Source of the DNA: Blastococcus sp.
Lineage (GTDB): Bacteria; Actinomycetota; Actinomycetes; Mycobacteriales; Geodermatophilaceae
Direction of reading: 5' to 3'
Length of the DNA stretch: 63,344 nt
Assembly: GCA_025465355.1 (NCBI GenBank)
Contig: JAODNN010000123.1
Coordinates: 1 to 63,344, forward strand
The translations under genes and the position numbers were made by a program. Each line of letters begins with the position of its first letter. Position 1 is the stretch's first letter. A model generated the notes under the pieces. It worked only from the letters and a program-made list of their open reading frames with translations, had not been told where the DNA came from and did not search any database. Positions 53,615 to 62,654 of the stretch are shown here, piece after piece.

Positions 53615-54613
53615 CTACTTCCCGGTCGGCGTCCCCTCGGAGGCGCCGCCGATGGCCGCGGCGGCGAGCTCGGCCGCGAACGGGTGGCCGAAGAGGCCCG
53701 GCAGGCCTCCGGTGTGCACGAAGACGGTGCGCTCACCCGGGTGGACGGCACCCTCGTCGATCGCGGCGGCGAGGCCGGCCAGGGCCTTGCCCGTGTAGAC
53801 GGGATCGAGGATCAGGCCCTCGGTGCGGGCCGCCATGCGCATGGCCTGGGCGGCCGCGCGGGTGAGCATGCCGTAACCCGCGCCGACCCGGTCGTGGTGC
53901 ACGCGGACCCGCCCGGGGGAGGCGTCCAGCGCGGCTGCCAGGGCGGCGACCCGCTCGGCCGCGTCGGGCACTGCCCCGACGTCGATCCCGACCACCCGCT
54001 CGGGCCCGAGGCCCGCGACGAGCCCGGCCATGGTGCCGCCCGACCCCACGGCCACGACGACGTGCGCTGCGTCCGGTGCCTGCTCCCGCAGTTCCGCGGC
54101 GCAGGCGAGGTAGCCACGGGCGCCGACCGGCGAGGAGCCGCCGAAGGGCAGGACGGCGGGGACTTCGCCGCGAGCGCGCAGTCGATCGGCGACCTGCTCG
54201 ACGATGTGGTCCAGCGCAGCGCCGGACGCCGTGCGGGCGAGCACGAGCTCGGCTCCCAGCAGCTCGTCCAGGGCGAGGTTGCCCGGCCGGCCGGTGATCG
54301 GGGTGCCGCCCAGCACCAGGGTCGCCTTCAGCCCGCAACGCGCGGCGGCTGCGGCCGTGCAGCGTGCGTGGTTGCTCTGCACGCCGCCGCTGGTGACCAG
54401 TACGGTCGCTCCGGCCGCGACTGCCTCGCCGATCAGGTGTTCCAGCTTGCGGACCTTGTTGCCGCCGCCGAGGTCGGTCAGGTCGTCCCGCTTGATCCAG
54501 AGATCGTCCTCGCGCAACCCCAACCCGACGGCCAGCCGTGGTGCCGGCTCGAGCGGGGTGGGCCAGCTCGACAGTGCGATCGGTGCGGTGGTCCCCATCA
54601 CGGTGCTCACCAT
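53615..54613 (-). CDS. PLP-dependent ACC deaminase / D-cysteine desulfhydrase family enzyme
   Basis: 332 aa fold type II PLP enzyme: DDLWIKRDDLTDLGGGNKVRKLEHL with the PLP lysine in GGGNKVRK, SGGVQSNHARCTAAAAARCGL, VVAVGSGGTMAGLVAGLG and VFVHTGGLPGLFGH. The family contains 1-aminocyclopropane-1-carboxylate deaminases and D-cysteine desulfhydrases; the glycine-rich NKVRK motif does not settle the substrate. The ATG at 54613 or a downstream ATG at 54598 (MGTTAPIAL) may be used. It starts upstream of cobG in the same direction but has no known link to cobalamin. Confidence 0.87.
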   Translation of the reverse strand: MVSTVMGTTAPIALSSWPTPLEPAPRLAVGLGLREDDLWIKRDDLTDLGGGNKVRKLEHLIGEAVAAGATVLVTSGGVQSNHARCTAAAAARCGLKATLVLGGTPITGRPGNLALDELLGAELVLARTASGAALDHIVEQVADRLRARGEVPAVLPFGGSSPVGARGYLACAAELREQAPDAAHVVVAVGSGGTMAGLVAGLGPERVVGIDVGAVPDAAERVAALAAALDASPGRVRVHHDRVGAGYGMLTRAAAQAMRMAARTEGLILDPVYTGKALAGLAAAIDEGAVHPGERTVFVHTGGLPGLFGHPFAAELAAAAIGGASEGTPTGK

Positions 54614-54778
54614 GTCGATCCTGCCGAGGCGGACGCGTGAAGGACACCGGTCATTTCACCGTGTGCAGGTGTGACACCGTCGTTCGAGATCGACATGCAC
54701 TCGGAGTACCTGCGGGCTGACCTCCTGTTCGCGACGAACCGGCTGACGTCCCGGTCAGGACCCGGAGTCAGTCCCCCC

Positions 54779-55894
54779 CTACTCGGTCCAGTGCTGCTCC
54801 AGCCTCGGATCATCCGCCGGCACCGAGCGCAGGGACGCCAGCAGGTCCTCGACTGCCGCCAGGTCGTCCGTCGCCTGGAGCGAGGCCACGGTGCCCGGGG
54901 CAACCTCGATCTCGACGGAGGCCCGGGCGCCGTCGGTCGTGGGGCTGATGAGGGCCTGATGACCGCCGAGGTCGATCAGTCGTGAACCGACGGACGCGTG
55001 GCTCAGCATCGGGACGGCATCCTGGCCATGGACGACCTCCACCAGTCGCTCCTGCCCGTCGTCCCTGAACCGCACGTACCAGTCCAGGCCGGTGCGCGTC
55101 GTGTCGTAGGGAGCGCCGGTGCGCCGGTGGACGGCGGTCCATGCCGGTGCGACAGCCGGGTCCCAGGAGACCTCGGAGCCGTCGGTGGATGTCGCGGCGA
55201 GGACCCTCCGCGCTTCGTCGAGGGGGAGCCCAGCGGCCTCGGCGACCCACTGCCGACCGTCGTCGTCGCTCCAGATCCAGCGCTGGAAGGGTTCTCCGAC
55301 GTCGAAGGCGAAGAGGCGGGCGGGCCGACCGTCGACGGTGTCCGCGGCCGATCCCCCCAAGACCTTCTCGTCGATCGTCGCCTGAAGGGGGCCGAGGACC
55401 GCGAGCCGTCCGGTCACCGTGCCGTCCAGCCCGATCCGCAGGACCGCGAGGGACGGCGGCAGGCACCAGCCGGTCGCCGTCGTCGACCGGGCGAAAACGG
55501 CGTCCAGGGACCAGCCGGCCGGGACGTGGTCGGGAAGCAGACGGATGCCGGCTTCCTCGGCGTCGATCGGCTCGGCGTACCCGGTGCCGCAGTCCAGCGT
55601 GCCGTCCGAGGCGACCGCCGCAGGCACGACTCCGGGAGCGCGGGAATCCTCGGGAAGGACGGCGCTGAGCACGAGCGGGACAGCGGTCAGGAGGGCCGCC
55701 GCCGCGGCCACGAGGGTCAGCCGGTGCCGCCAGGCCGGCTGTCGCGACCCGGCCCGCGGGGGCAGGGCCGTGGCCCGAGCCTGGTCGACCCTCCGGCGAG
55801 CCGCCAGGAGCACCTGGTCGTCCGCCGGCGTAGCCGAGGTCGGCTGCCGGAGCGGGTCGGCGTTCCGCAACAGGATGTCCAGGTCAGCGGTCAT
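54779..55894 (-). CDS. Membrane-anchored anti-sigma-like protein
   Basis: 371 aa. Cytosolic N-terminus of about 60 residues, one transmembrane segment (LTLVAAAAALLTAVPLVLSA, about 60-80), then an extracytoplasmic domain with no known motif. The gene follows an ECF sigma gene with 11 bases of overlap. This layout (sigma factor then one-pass membrane protein) is typical of sigma/anti-sigma pairs. No zinc anti-sigma signature is visible, so the role is inferred from position and topology. Confidence 0.72.
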   Translation of the reverse strand: MTADLDILLRNADPLRQPTSATPADDQVLLAARRRVDQARATALPPRAGSRQPAWRHRLTLVAAAAALLTAVPLVLSAVLPEDSRAPGVVPAAVASDGTLDCGTGYAEPIDAEEAGIRLLPDHVPAGWSLDAVFARSTTATGWCLPPSLAVLRIGLDGTVTGRLAVLGPLQATIDEKVLGGSAADTVDGRPARLFAFDVGEPFQRWIWSDDDGRQWVAEAAGLPLDEARRVLAATSTDGSEVSWDPAVAPAWTAVHRRTGAPYDTTRTGLDWYVRFRDDGQERLVEVVHGQDAVPMLSHASVGSRLIDLGGHQALISPTTDGARASVEIEVAPGTVASLQATDDLAAVEDLLASLRSVPADDPRLEQHWTE

Positions 55895-56450
55895 GTGGCA
55901 CCTCCGGGGAGCCCAGAACAGGGTGGGGGAACAGGGGTCGAGGGGCGTCGGTCGGGTCGGGCGACCGCTCACCGAGCAGTGCGACGAGACGCCGGCGGGC
56001 CCGGTGCAGTCGCACTTTGAGCGCGCCCTTCGAGCAGCCCACCGCCGCCGCGGCCTCCTCGTGGCTGAGCCCGTCCCATGCGATGAGCGTGAGCAGCTCC
56101 CGGTCGGCATCCGGCAGTCGGCGCAGGGCGGTGGTGACGGGGTCGTCCTGCACCGGCTCCGGCCACGAGACATCGGCGTCGTCCTGGCTGTTGTCGGCGA
56201 TGCGGTCGGACAGGGCGGCACGCCGGCGGCGGCTGCGCCGGACGTTGGCGCTCACGTGCCGGGCCACACCCAGCAGCCAGGGCAGGCCGTAGGGCGGCAC
56301 CTCGTCGAGCCGGCGCCAGGCCACCACGAACGTCTCGGCGACGACGTCCTCGACCTCGTCGGGAAGGACGTGTCGACGGGCATACCGGAGAACCGCCGGC
56401 GCATGCTCGAGCCAGAGACGGTCGAACACCTGCTCCGTGCTGTCGCTCAC
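55884..56450 (-). CDS. ECF-family RNA polymerase sigma factor
   Basis: 188 aa from the GTG at 56450, preceded by AGAGGTG. Region 2 (about 10-80) includes FDRLWLEHAPAVLRYARRHVLP and EDVVAETFVVAWRRLDEVPPYGLPWLLGVARHV; region 4 (about 115-165) includes LPDADRELLTLIAWDGLSHEEAAAAVGCSKGALKVRLHRARRRL. Longer starts to 56528 would only add unconserved residues. Probably autoregulated with the membrane protein downstream, as such pairs usually are; I could not fix a promoter. Confidence 0.92.
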   Translation of the reverse strand: MSDSTEQVFDRLWLEHAPAVLRYARRHVLPDEVEDVVAETFVVAWRRLDEVPPYGLPWLLGVARHVSANVRRSRRRRAALSDRIADNSQDDADVSWPEPVQDDPVTTALRRLPDADRELLTLIAWDGLSHEEAAAAVGCSKGALKVRLHRARRRLVALLGERSPDPTDAPRPLFPHPVLGSPEVPHDR

Positions 56451-56464
56451 GGCGACACCTCTGC

Positions 56465-57889
56465 GTGACCCACACCCAGGAGTGTCCGGATCAGTGCGGA
56501 CGGTTACAGGACGCCCCTCGATGCGCATGCATCGCTATCGGGGGAGCCTCCGGCACAACCTGCGTCCGCGGCCTGATTTCCCTCTCTGAGCTGCGGTTTC
56601 TGTCAGTACCTCCCGCTAGTTTCGGTCTTGTCGGACGCACGCTGAGGGAGGAGGTCGACGATGTCGGATGGCGCTCGGTCGTCGACCAGATCCTGGCGCT
56701 CGACCCCGCTGACGAGGATCCCGCCGACCTCGGCGACGCCGAGCTGCTGCCGACCGTCGAGGACCTGCAGGCGGCCATCAACAAGCTCACCGCCCGGCTG
56801 ACCCGCGTCGTCCGCACCACCGACGTGCGGGAGGTCTATCGCGACGACGGCATGGGGTCGATGAAGTCCTGGCTGACCGGGCACTGCCGCGTGGCAGGGC
56901 GCGACGCGGTGGCGCTCGTCAGGGCCGGCCGCGGGCTCGAGGAGCTGCCCGAGGTCGCGGCCGCCTTCGCGGCGGGGGAGGTGACGTCCGCGCACGTCGC
57001 CGTCGTCACCGCCGCTGTCACCCCTGCGCGGATCGCTACCGCCGAACTGCACGGCATCTCGCTCGCCGAGACGGACCGCGTCCTGGCCGGTGCAGCCCGT
57101 CAGCTCGCGCCGGAGGACACCGCGAAGGCGGTACGCCGCTGGGTCGCCGGGGTCGACCCGGACGGCGCCCTGGACGATGCCGCTGACGTCCACCGCCGGT
57201 TCACGACGGCGGTCTCGCTCGGCGGCCGGGTGCACCTGAGCGGGCACCTCGACCCGGTGGGCGCCGAGACCGTGCACACCGCCCTCGAAGCGGTCATGAA
57301 CGGTGACCGGCCGCCTGGTGACATCCGCAGCCATGCCGAACGCCAGGGCGATGCGCTGGTCGAGCTGTGCCGGCGATCGTTGCTGACAGGCGACCTCCCG
57401 GAGGTGCGCGGCGAGCCGGCGCAGGTCCGGGTGGTCATCGACTGGCAGTCCTTGTCGGCAGCCCGGGCTGCTGCGGGGGTGGCTCCGGGCGAGCTTCCCT
57501 TCGCCGGCCCGATCACCCCGGAGACCGCCCGGCGCCTGGCGTGTGACGCGAACGTGGTCCGCGTGATCACTGGTCCGAGCGGGCTGCCGCTGGACGTCGG
57601 ACGGGCGCAGCGCACCGCGACCGCCGCGATCCGCCGGGCCGTCGAGCTGCGGGACGGGCACTGCGTCTTCGCCGGCTGCACGGTCCCGGCTGCCTGGTGC
57701 GACGTCCACCACGTCATCCACTGGGCCCACGGCGGGCCGACGAGCTGCGACAACGCGGCACTGGTCTGCGAACGCCACCACACCTCGGTCCACGAAGGTG
57801 GCTTCGTCCTCCGTCGCGACCCCGAGACCGGGGGCTGGCGGACCTACCGTCCGGACGGCAGCGAGATCGTCACCGCCCGCGGGCCCTGA
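56465..57889 (+). CDS. DUF222 / HNH endonuclease-domain protein, 5' end uncertain
   Basis: DUF222 (13E12 repeat) protein with a C-terminal HNH nuclease domain (HCVFAGCTVPAAWCDVHHVIHW, GGPTSCDNAALVCERHH). These are repeated across actinobacterial genomes and often mobile; the function is unknown. The frame is open from GTG 56465, but the first 58-65 codons have poor codon bias. A strong GGAGGAGG sits before an ATG at 56661 that is out of frame by one with the rest of the protein, which would begin at about GWRSVVDQILALDPADE. So either an unusual start or a one-base indel affects the 5' end. Confidence 0.8.
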   Translation: MTHTQECPDQCGRLQDAPRCACIAIGGASGTTCVRGLISLSELRFLSVPPASFGLVGRTLREEVDDVGWRSVVDQILALDPADEDPADLGDAELLPTVEDLQAAINKLTARLTRVVRTTDVREVYRDDGMGSMKSWLTGHCRVAGRDAVALVRAGRGLEELPEVAAAFAAGEVTSAHVAVVTAAVTPARIATAELHGISLAETDRVLAGAARQLAPEDTAKAVRRWVAGVDPDGALDDAADVHRRFTTAVSLGGRVHLSGHLDPVGAETVHTALEAVMNGDRPPGDIRSHAERQGDALVELCRRSLLTGDLPEVRGEPAQVRVVIDWQSLSAARAAAGVAPGELPFAGPITPETARRLACDANVVRVITGPSGLPLDVGRAQRTATAAIRRAVELRDGHCVFAGCTVPAAWCDVHHVIHWAHGGPTSCDNAALVCERHHTSVHEGGFVLRRDPETGGWRTYRPDGSEIVTARGP

Positions 57890-58134
57890 CACGGAGGCGG
57901 GGGAGTGGCGCGCGGTCAGGCTGGACCGCTGTGCAGTCATCCGGGCTGCACGGTCGGCCTCGGCAGGTGCACAACGGTGGAGCCGGGCACGTTGGCCATC
58001 CTTGACCGATCAGCTCGCGGACCGATGAGTTGCGAGGACGGGTGCGGTCTCCACGTCAGAATCCTGGGCCTCCGACCAGGCGTTCCGCGCCCACGTCGGG
58101 ACCGGCGCATCAACCATCGCGAGAGGGAGCCACC

Positions 58135-58686
58135 ATGGGCAGGATCAGCGTGCACGAGTTCGTCAGCGTCGACGGCGTGTTCGAGAACCCGAGCTGGACG
58201 GCCGACTACGGCTTCACCGAAGAGATGGGCCAGGCGATCGGTGCATTCACGGCATCCAGCTCAGCGATCCTGCTCGGTCGCACGACCTACGAGATGTTCG
58301 CCCCCGCCTGGTCCACCCGCACAGTCGACGACGATCCCGGCGCCCCGTTCTTCAACGACACCCCCAAGTACGTCGTCTCCTCCACCCTGCTCTCCGCCGA
58401 CGACTGGAAGAACTCCACGGTCCTGGGCGCCTACGACGCGCAGGCCATCCGCGACCTCAAGAAGGAGACCACCGGCATCTACATCAGCGGTAGCGGAACC
58501 CTGGTGCGCGCGCTGCTGGCCGATGGTCTCGTCGACGAGCTGCACTTGCTGGTCTACCCGGTCGTGCTGGGGTCCGGGGCCACGCTGTTCCCGGAGGGCA
58601 CCCGGCGCACGCCGCTGGCGTTGGCGGCCCAGGAGGGATTCGACAACGGAGTGCTGCACCTGACCTACACACCTGCAGCGTCCTGA
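58135..58686 (+). CDS. Dihydrofolate reductase-like (RibD C-terminal domain) protein
   Basis: 183 aa of the RibD-C/DHFR-like reductase family: ISVHEFVSVDGVFENPSW at the N-terminus, LLGRTTYEMFAPAWSTR, KYVVSSTLLSADDWKNSTVLG, IYISGSGTLVRALLADGLVDELHLLVYPVVLGSGATLFPEG. Start ATG 58135, with GAGAGGGAG upstream. Stand-alone members usually reduce small NADPH-dependent substrates and are not shown to serve riboflavin synthesis; substrate unknown. Confidence 0.9.
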   Translation: MGRISVHEFVSVDGVFENPSWTADYGFTEEMGQAIGAFTASSSAILLGRTTYEMFAPAWSTRTVDDDPGAPFFNDTPKYVVSSTLLSADDWKNSTVLGAYDAQAIRDLKKETTGIYISGSGTLVRALLADGLVDELHLLVYPVVLGSGATLFPEGTRRTPLALAAQEGFDNGVLHLTYTPAAS

Positions 58687-58816
58687 AGCCTCGTCCCGCC
58701 CCCGACTCCTCCGCCTGGGGCCACCGCTTGCTGCCGACCTCAGCGCGGCCGGCCACCGGTTCTACGAGCGCCTCGGCTTCCACGCGACCCACGAGGGCTT
58801 CGAGCTCCAGCTGTGA
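58687..58816 (+). pseudogene. C-terminal remnant of a GNAT acetyltransferase
   Basis: The frame ending at the TGA 58814-58816 reads LAADLSAAGHRFYERLGFHATHEGFELQL, which matches the final helix and strand of GNAT N-acetyltransferases (FYERLGF signature). No start codon and no upstream acetyltransferase domain exist; the frame runs straight into the end of the DHFR-like gene. About 45 codons survive at most. It is a deletion remnant next to the riboswitch of cobN. Confidence 0.65.
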
Positions 58817-58853
58817 GCGCGCCGGTATCGGCCGCCCGGTACCGTCTGCGCAT

Positions 58854-58947
58854 CACGGCAGTGCGGCAGGAAGCCGGTGGAAGTCCGGCGCGGTCCCGCC
58901 ACTGTGAGCCCGGGGGACCGGGCGAGCCAGACACTCCGGCTGCCGTG
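58854..58947 (+). promoter_or_regulatory. Cobalamin riboswitch upstream of cobN
   Basis: The aptamer's conserved order is intact: CACGGCAG (58854-58861) pairs with CTGCCGTG (58940-58947); between them GGAAGCCGGTGGAAGTCCGG, GGTCCCGCCACTGTGAGC and GCCAGACACTC. A GC-rich stem follows, then GAGG and the TTG start of cobN 41 bases past the element. It should shut off cobN when adenosylcobalamin is high. Confidence 0.93.
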
Positions 58948-58987
58948 CCCGACGACCCGGGGCGCGGACCCCGAGTGAGGTAGCGCG

Positions 58988-61900
58988 TTGAGCGACCGGC
59001 CCGTATTCACCCTGCTGTCCACCAGCGACACCGACCTGCTGTCGGCCCGCGCGAGCAGCGCCACCTGGCGGCTGGGCAACCCGGCCCGCCTCGACGACGG
59101 TGGCGTCGCAGCGCTGGTCGAGGGCAGCGCCCTGGTCGTCGTCCGGCTGCTGGGCGTGCGCCGGCAGTTCGAGGAGCTGCTCGCCCCGCTGGTGGCCGGG
59201 TCGGTGCCGGTCGTCGTCCTCGGCGGCGAGCAGGTGCCCGACGCCGAGCTGATGGAGCTGTCCACCGTCCCGATGGGCGTGGCCACCGAGGCGCACGGCT
59301 ACCTGGCGCAGGGCGGTCCCGACAACCTCACCCAGCTGCACCGCTTCCTCTCCGACACGGTGCTGCTCACCGGGGAGGGCTTCGAGCCGCCGTCCGTGGC
59401 CCCGGACTGGGGGGTGCTCGACCGGGCCGCCCGTACGTCGAGCGGTCCGCGGGTCGCCGTCCTCTACTACCGGGCGCACCACCTGTCGGGGAACACCGCA
59501 TTCGTCGAGGCGCTCTGCACCGCGATCGAGGACGCCGGCGGCCAGGCACTGCCGGTGTTCACCTCCAGCCTGCGCTCCGTCGACCCAGGTCTCCTCGAGA
59601 CACTGCGCACCGCCGACGCCCTCGTGGTCACGGTGCTCGCGGCCGGCGGCTCCCGGCCGGCCACCGCCCAGGCCGGCGGGGACGACGGCGCCTGGGACGT
59701 CGGTCAGCTCGCCGCGCTCGACGTCCCGGTGATCCAGGGGCTCTGCCTCACGAGCAGCCGCGCCGACTGGGCGGCCAACGACGACGGGCTCTCTCCCCTC
59801 GATGTCGGGAACCAGGTCGCGATCCCGGAGTTCGACGGCCGGCTCATCAGCGTTCCCTTCTCCTTCAAGGAGACCGACGCCGACGGCCTGACGCACTACG
59901 TCGCCGATGCCGAGCGCGCGGCCCGGGTAGCGGGCACCGCGGTGGCGCATGCCCGCCTCCGCCACACCCCACCGGCCGAGCGCCGGATCGTGGTGATGCT
60001 GTCGGCCTACCCGACCAAGCACGCCCGTATCGGCAACGCCGTCGGCCTCGACACCCCGGCCTCCGTCGTCCGGCTGCTGGCCGCCATGGCCGATCAGGGT
60101 TATGACGTCGGCCCGTTCGACGGCCCGGATGCGCTGCCGGGCCTCGCCGACCTCGACGGCGACGCACTCGTGCACGCGCTGATCGCCGCCGGCGGCCAGG
60201 ATGCCGACTGGTTGACCGAGGAGCAGCTGTCCGGCAATCCCGTGCGCATCCCGGCCGCGGAGTACCACGCCTTCTTCGAGACCCTGCCGGCTGACCTGCG
60301 CCAGGCGATGGAGCGGCACTGGGGTCCCGCACCGGGGGAGCTGTTCGTCGACCGCAGCAACGACCCCGAGGGCGAGATCGTCTTCGCCGCACTGCGGGCC
60401 GGCAACGTCGTGGTGATGGTGCAGCCACCGCGCGGCTTCGGGGAGAACCCGATCGCGATCTACCACGACCCCGACCTGCCGCCGTCCCACCACTATCTCG
60501 CCGCCTACGGCTGGCTGCGGACAGCCTTCGGGGCGCACGCACTCGTGCACGTGGGCAAGCACGGCAATCTGGAGTGGCTGCCCGGCAAGACAGTGGGGAT
60601 GTCGGCCTCGTGCGGTCCGGACGCCGCGCTCGGCGACCTTCCACTGGTCTATCCGTTCCTGGTCAACGACCCCGGCGAAGGGAGCCAGGCCAAGCGCCGG
60701 GCGCACGCCACCCTGGTCGACCACTTGGTCCCGCCGATGGCCCGCGCCGATTCCTACGGCGACATCGCGCGGCTGGAGCAGCTGCTCGACGAGCACGCCA
60801 ACATCGCGGCGATGGACCCCGCGAAGCTGCCCGCCGTCCGGGCGCAGATCTGGACGCTGATCCAGGCCGCCAAACTCGACCACGACCTGGGTCTGGCCGA
60901 CCGCCCGCACGACGCCGAGTTCGACGAGCTGGTCCTGCACGTCGACGGCTGGCTCTGTGAGATCAAGGACTCGCAGATCCGCGATGGCCTGCACGTGCTC
61001 GGCGCCCCGCCCACCGGTCAGAACCGCGTCGACCTTGTGCTGGCGATGCTGCGCGCCCGGCAGATCTGGGGCGGCGCGGTCGCCCTGCCCGGCCTGCGCG
61101 AGGCGCTCGGGCTGACCGAGGACGGCACCGCCGGCCTGGGGGCGACCGACGCGGTCGAGGAGCAGGCCACGGCTCTGGTGTCGGGGATGGAGTCGCGCGG
61201 CTGGACCGCCCCCGCCGTCCCCGAGGTGGTCCGCGGGGTGCTCGGCCGCGACGACGACGCCGTCGCCGGCGTCCTGCGCTTCGCCGTCGACGAGGTCGTG
61301 CCTCGCCTCGAGCGCACCACCGACGAGCTGACGGCGACCCTGCACGCGCTCGACGGCGGCTACGTGCCCGCCGGACCCTCGGGCTCACCCCTGCGCGGAC
61401 TGATCAACGTGCTGCCGACCGGCCGGAACTTCTACTCCGTCGATCCCCGTGCGGTGCCGTCGCGCCTGGCGTGGGAGACGGGGCAGGCGATGGCCGAGTC
61501 GCTGGTCGACCGTTACCGCGCCGACACCGGCGAGTACCCGCGGTCGGTCGGCCTGTCCGTGTGGGGCACGTCGGCGATGCGGACCTCCGGCGACGACATC
61601 GCCGAGGTCCTCGCGCTGCTCGGCGTCCGGCCGTTGTGGGATGACGCGTCGCGCCGGGTGACCGGTCTGGAGCCGGTTCCGCTCGAGGAGCTGGGCCGGC
61701 CGCGGATCGACGTCACCGTGCGGATCAGCGGTTTCTTCCGGGACGCGTTCCCGCACGTGGTGACGATGCTCGACGACGCGGTCACCCTGGCGGCCTCGCT
61801 GGACGAGTCCGACGACGAGAACTACGTGAAGGCCCATGTGGACGCCGACGTCTCCGCGCACGGTGACCGCCGGCGGGCGACCACCAGGGTGTTCGGCTCC

Positions 61901-62632
61901 AAGCCGGGAGCCTACGGCGCCGGGCTGCTCTCGCTCATCGACAGCCGGAACTGGCGCGGCGATGCCGACCTCGCCGAGGTCTACGCGGTCTGGGGCGGTT
62001 ACGCCTACGGCCGTGGCCTGGACGGCGTCGCCGCACGGCCGGACATGGAGACGGCCTACAAGCGCATCGCCGTCGCCGCCAAGAACGTGGACACCCGCGA
62101 GCACGACATCGCCGACTCCGACGACTACTTCCAGTACCACGGCGGGATGGTGGCCACGGTGCGCGCGCTGACCGGTTCGGCACCCAGGGCCTACATCGGT
62201 GACTCCACCCGGCCGGAGTCGGTGCGGACCCGCTCGCTGGTGGAGGAGACCTCCCGGGTGTTCCGCGCCCGCGTGGTCAACCCCAAGTGGCTGGCGGCCA
62301 TGCGCCGGCACGGCTACAAGGGCGCATTCGAGCTGGCCGCCACCGTCGACTACCTCTTCGGCTACGACGCCACCACCGGCGTCGTCGCCGACTGGATGTA
62401 CGAGAAGCTCGCCCAGACCTACGTCCTGGACCCGGAGAACCGCGAGTTCATGGAGAAGTCCAACCCGTGGGCACTGCACGGCATCGCCGAACGGCTGCTG
62501 GAGGCGGTCGACCGGAAGATGTGGGCGTCACCCGACCCGGAGCTGCTCGCCGAACTGCAGCAGGCCTACCTCGACACCGAGGGCGACCTCGAGGGCGGCG
62601 AGACCGCGGCCCAGCAGGGCGCACCCGCCTGA
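58988..62632 (+). CDS. cobN: Cobaltochelatase subunit CobN
   Basis: Large ATP-dependent cobalt insertion subunit, 1214 aa. TTG start at 58988. Typical CobN sequence: VVVRLLGVRRQFEELLAPLVAGSVPVVVLGGEQ, QGLCLTSSRADW, VHVGKHGNLEWLPGKTVGMSASCGPDAALGDLPLVYPFLVNDPGEG, and ATVDYLFGYDATTGVVADWMYEKLAQTYVLDPENREFMEKSNPWAL near the end. Length is the family norm. The AAA+/VWA partner is at 41608-43653, also behind a riboswitch. The organism therefore has an aerobic-type chelatase with a ChlI/D-like motor in place of CobS-CobT. Confidence 0.97.
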   Translation: MSDRPVFTLLSTSDTDLLSARASSATWRLGNPARLDDGGVAALVEGSALVVVRLLGVRRQFEELLAPLVAGSVPVVVLGGEQVPDAELMELSTVPMGVATEAHGYLAQGGPDNLTQLHRFLSDTVLLTGEGFEPPSVAPDWGVLDRAARTSSGPRVAVLYYRAHHLSGNTAFVEALCTAIEDAGGQALPVFTSSLRSVDPGLLETLRTADALVVTVLAAGGSRPATAQAGGDDGAWDVGQLAALDVPVIQGLCLTSSRADWAANDDGLSPLDVGNQVAIPEFDGRLISVPFSFKETDADGLTHYVADAERAARVAGTAVAHARLRHTPPAERRIVVMLSAYPTKHARIGNAVGLDTPASVVRLLAAMADQGYDVGPFDGPDALPGLADLDGDALVHALIAAGGQDADWLTEEQLSGNPVRIPAAEYHAFFETLPADLRQAMERHWGPAPGELFVDRSNDPEGEIVFAALRAGNVVVMVQPPRGFGENPIAIYHDPDLPPSHHYLAAYGWLRTAFGAHALVHVGKHGNLEWLPGKTVGMSASCGPDAALGDLPLVYPFLVNDPGEGSQAKRRAHATLVDHLVPPMARADSYGDIARLEQLLDEHANIAAMDPAKLPAVRAQIWTLIQAAKLDHDLGLADRPHDAEFDELVLHVDGWLCEIKDSQIRDGLHVLGAPPTGQNRVDLVLAMLRARQIWGGAVALPGLREALGLTEDGTAGLGATDAVEEQATALVSGMESRGWTAPAVPEVVRGVLGRDDDAVAGVLRFAVDEVVPRLERTTDELTATLHALDGGYVPAGPSGSPLRGLINVLPTGRNFYSVDPRAVPSRLAWETGQAMAESLVDRYRADTGEYPRSVGLSVWGTSAMRTSGDDIAEVLALLGVRPLWDDASRRVTGLEPVPLEELGRPRIDVTVRISGFFRDAFPHVVTMLDDAVTLAASLDESDDENYVKAHVDADVSAHGDRRRATTRVFGSKPGAYGAGLLSLIDSRNWRGDADLAEVYAVWGGYAYGRGLDGVAARPDMETAYKRIAVAAKNVDTREHDIADSDDYFQYHGGMVATVRALTGSAPRAYIGDSTRPESVRTRSLVEETSRVFRARVVNPKWLAAMRRHGYKGAFELAATVDYLFGYDATTGVVADWMYEKLAQTYVLDPENREFMEKSNPWALHGIAERLLEAVDRKMWASPDPELLAELQQAYLDTEGDLEGGETAAQQGAPA

Positions 62633-62654
62633 CGCCCGAGCAGGAGAACCCTGA

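Noticed and set aside
58853-61345. 830-codon reverse-strand frame across cobN
   Set aside because: Opposite-strand shadow of the clear cobN gene; no domain recognised.
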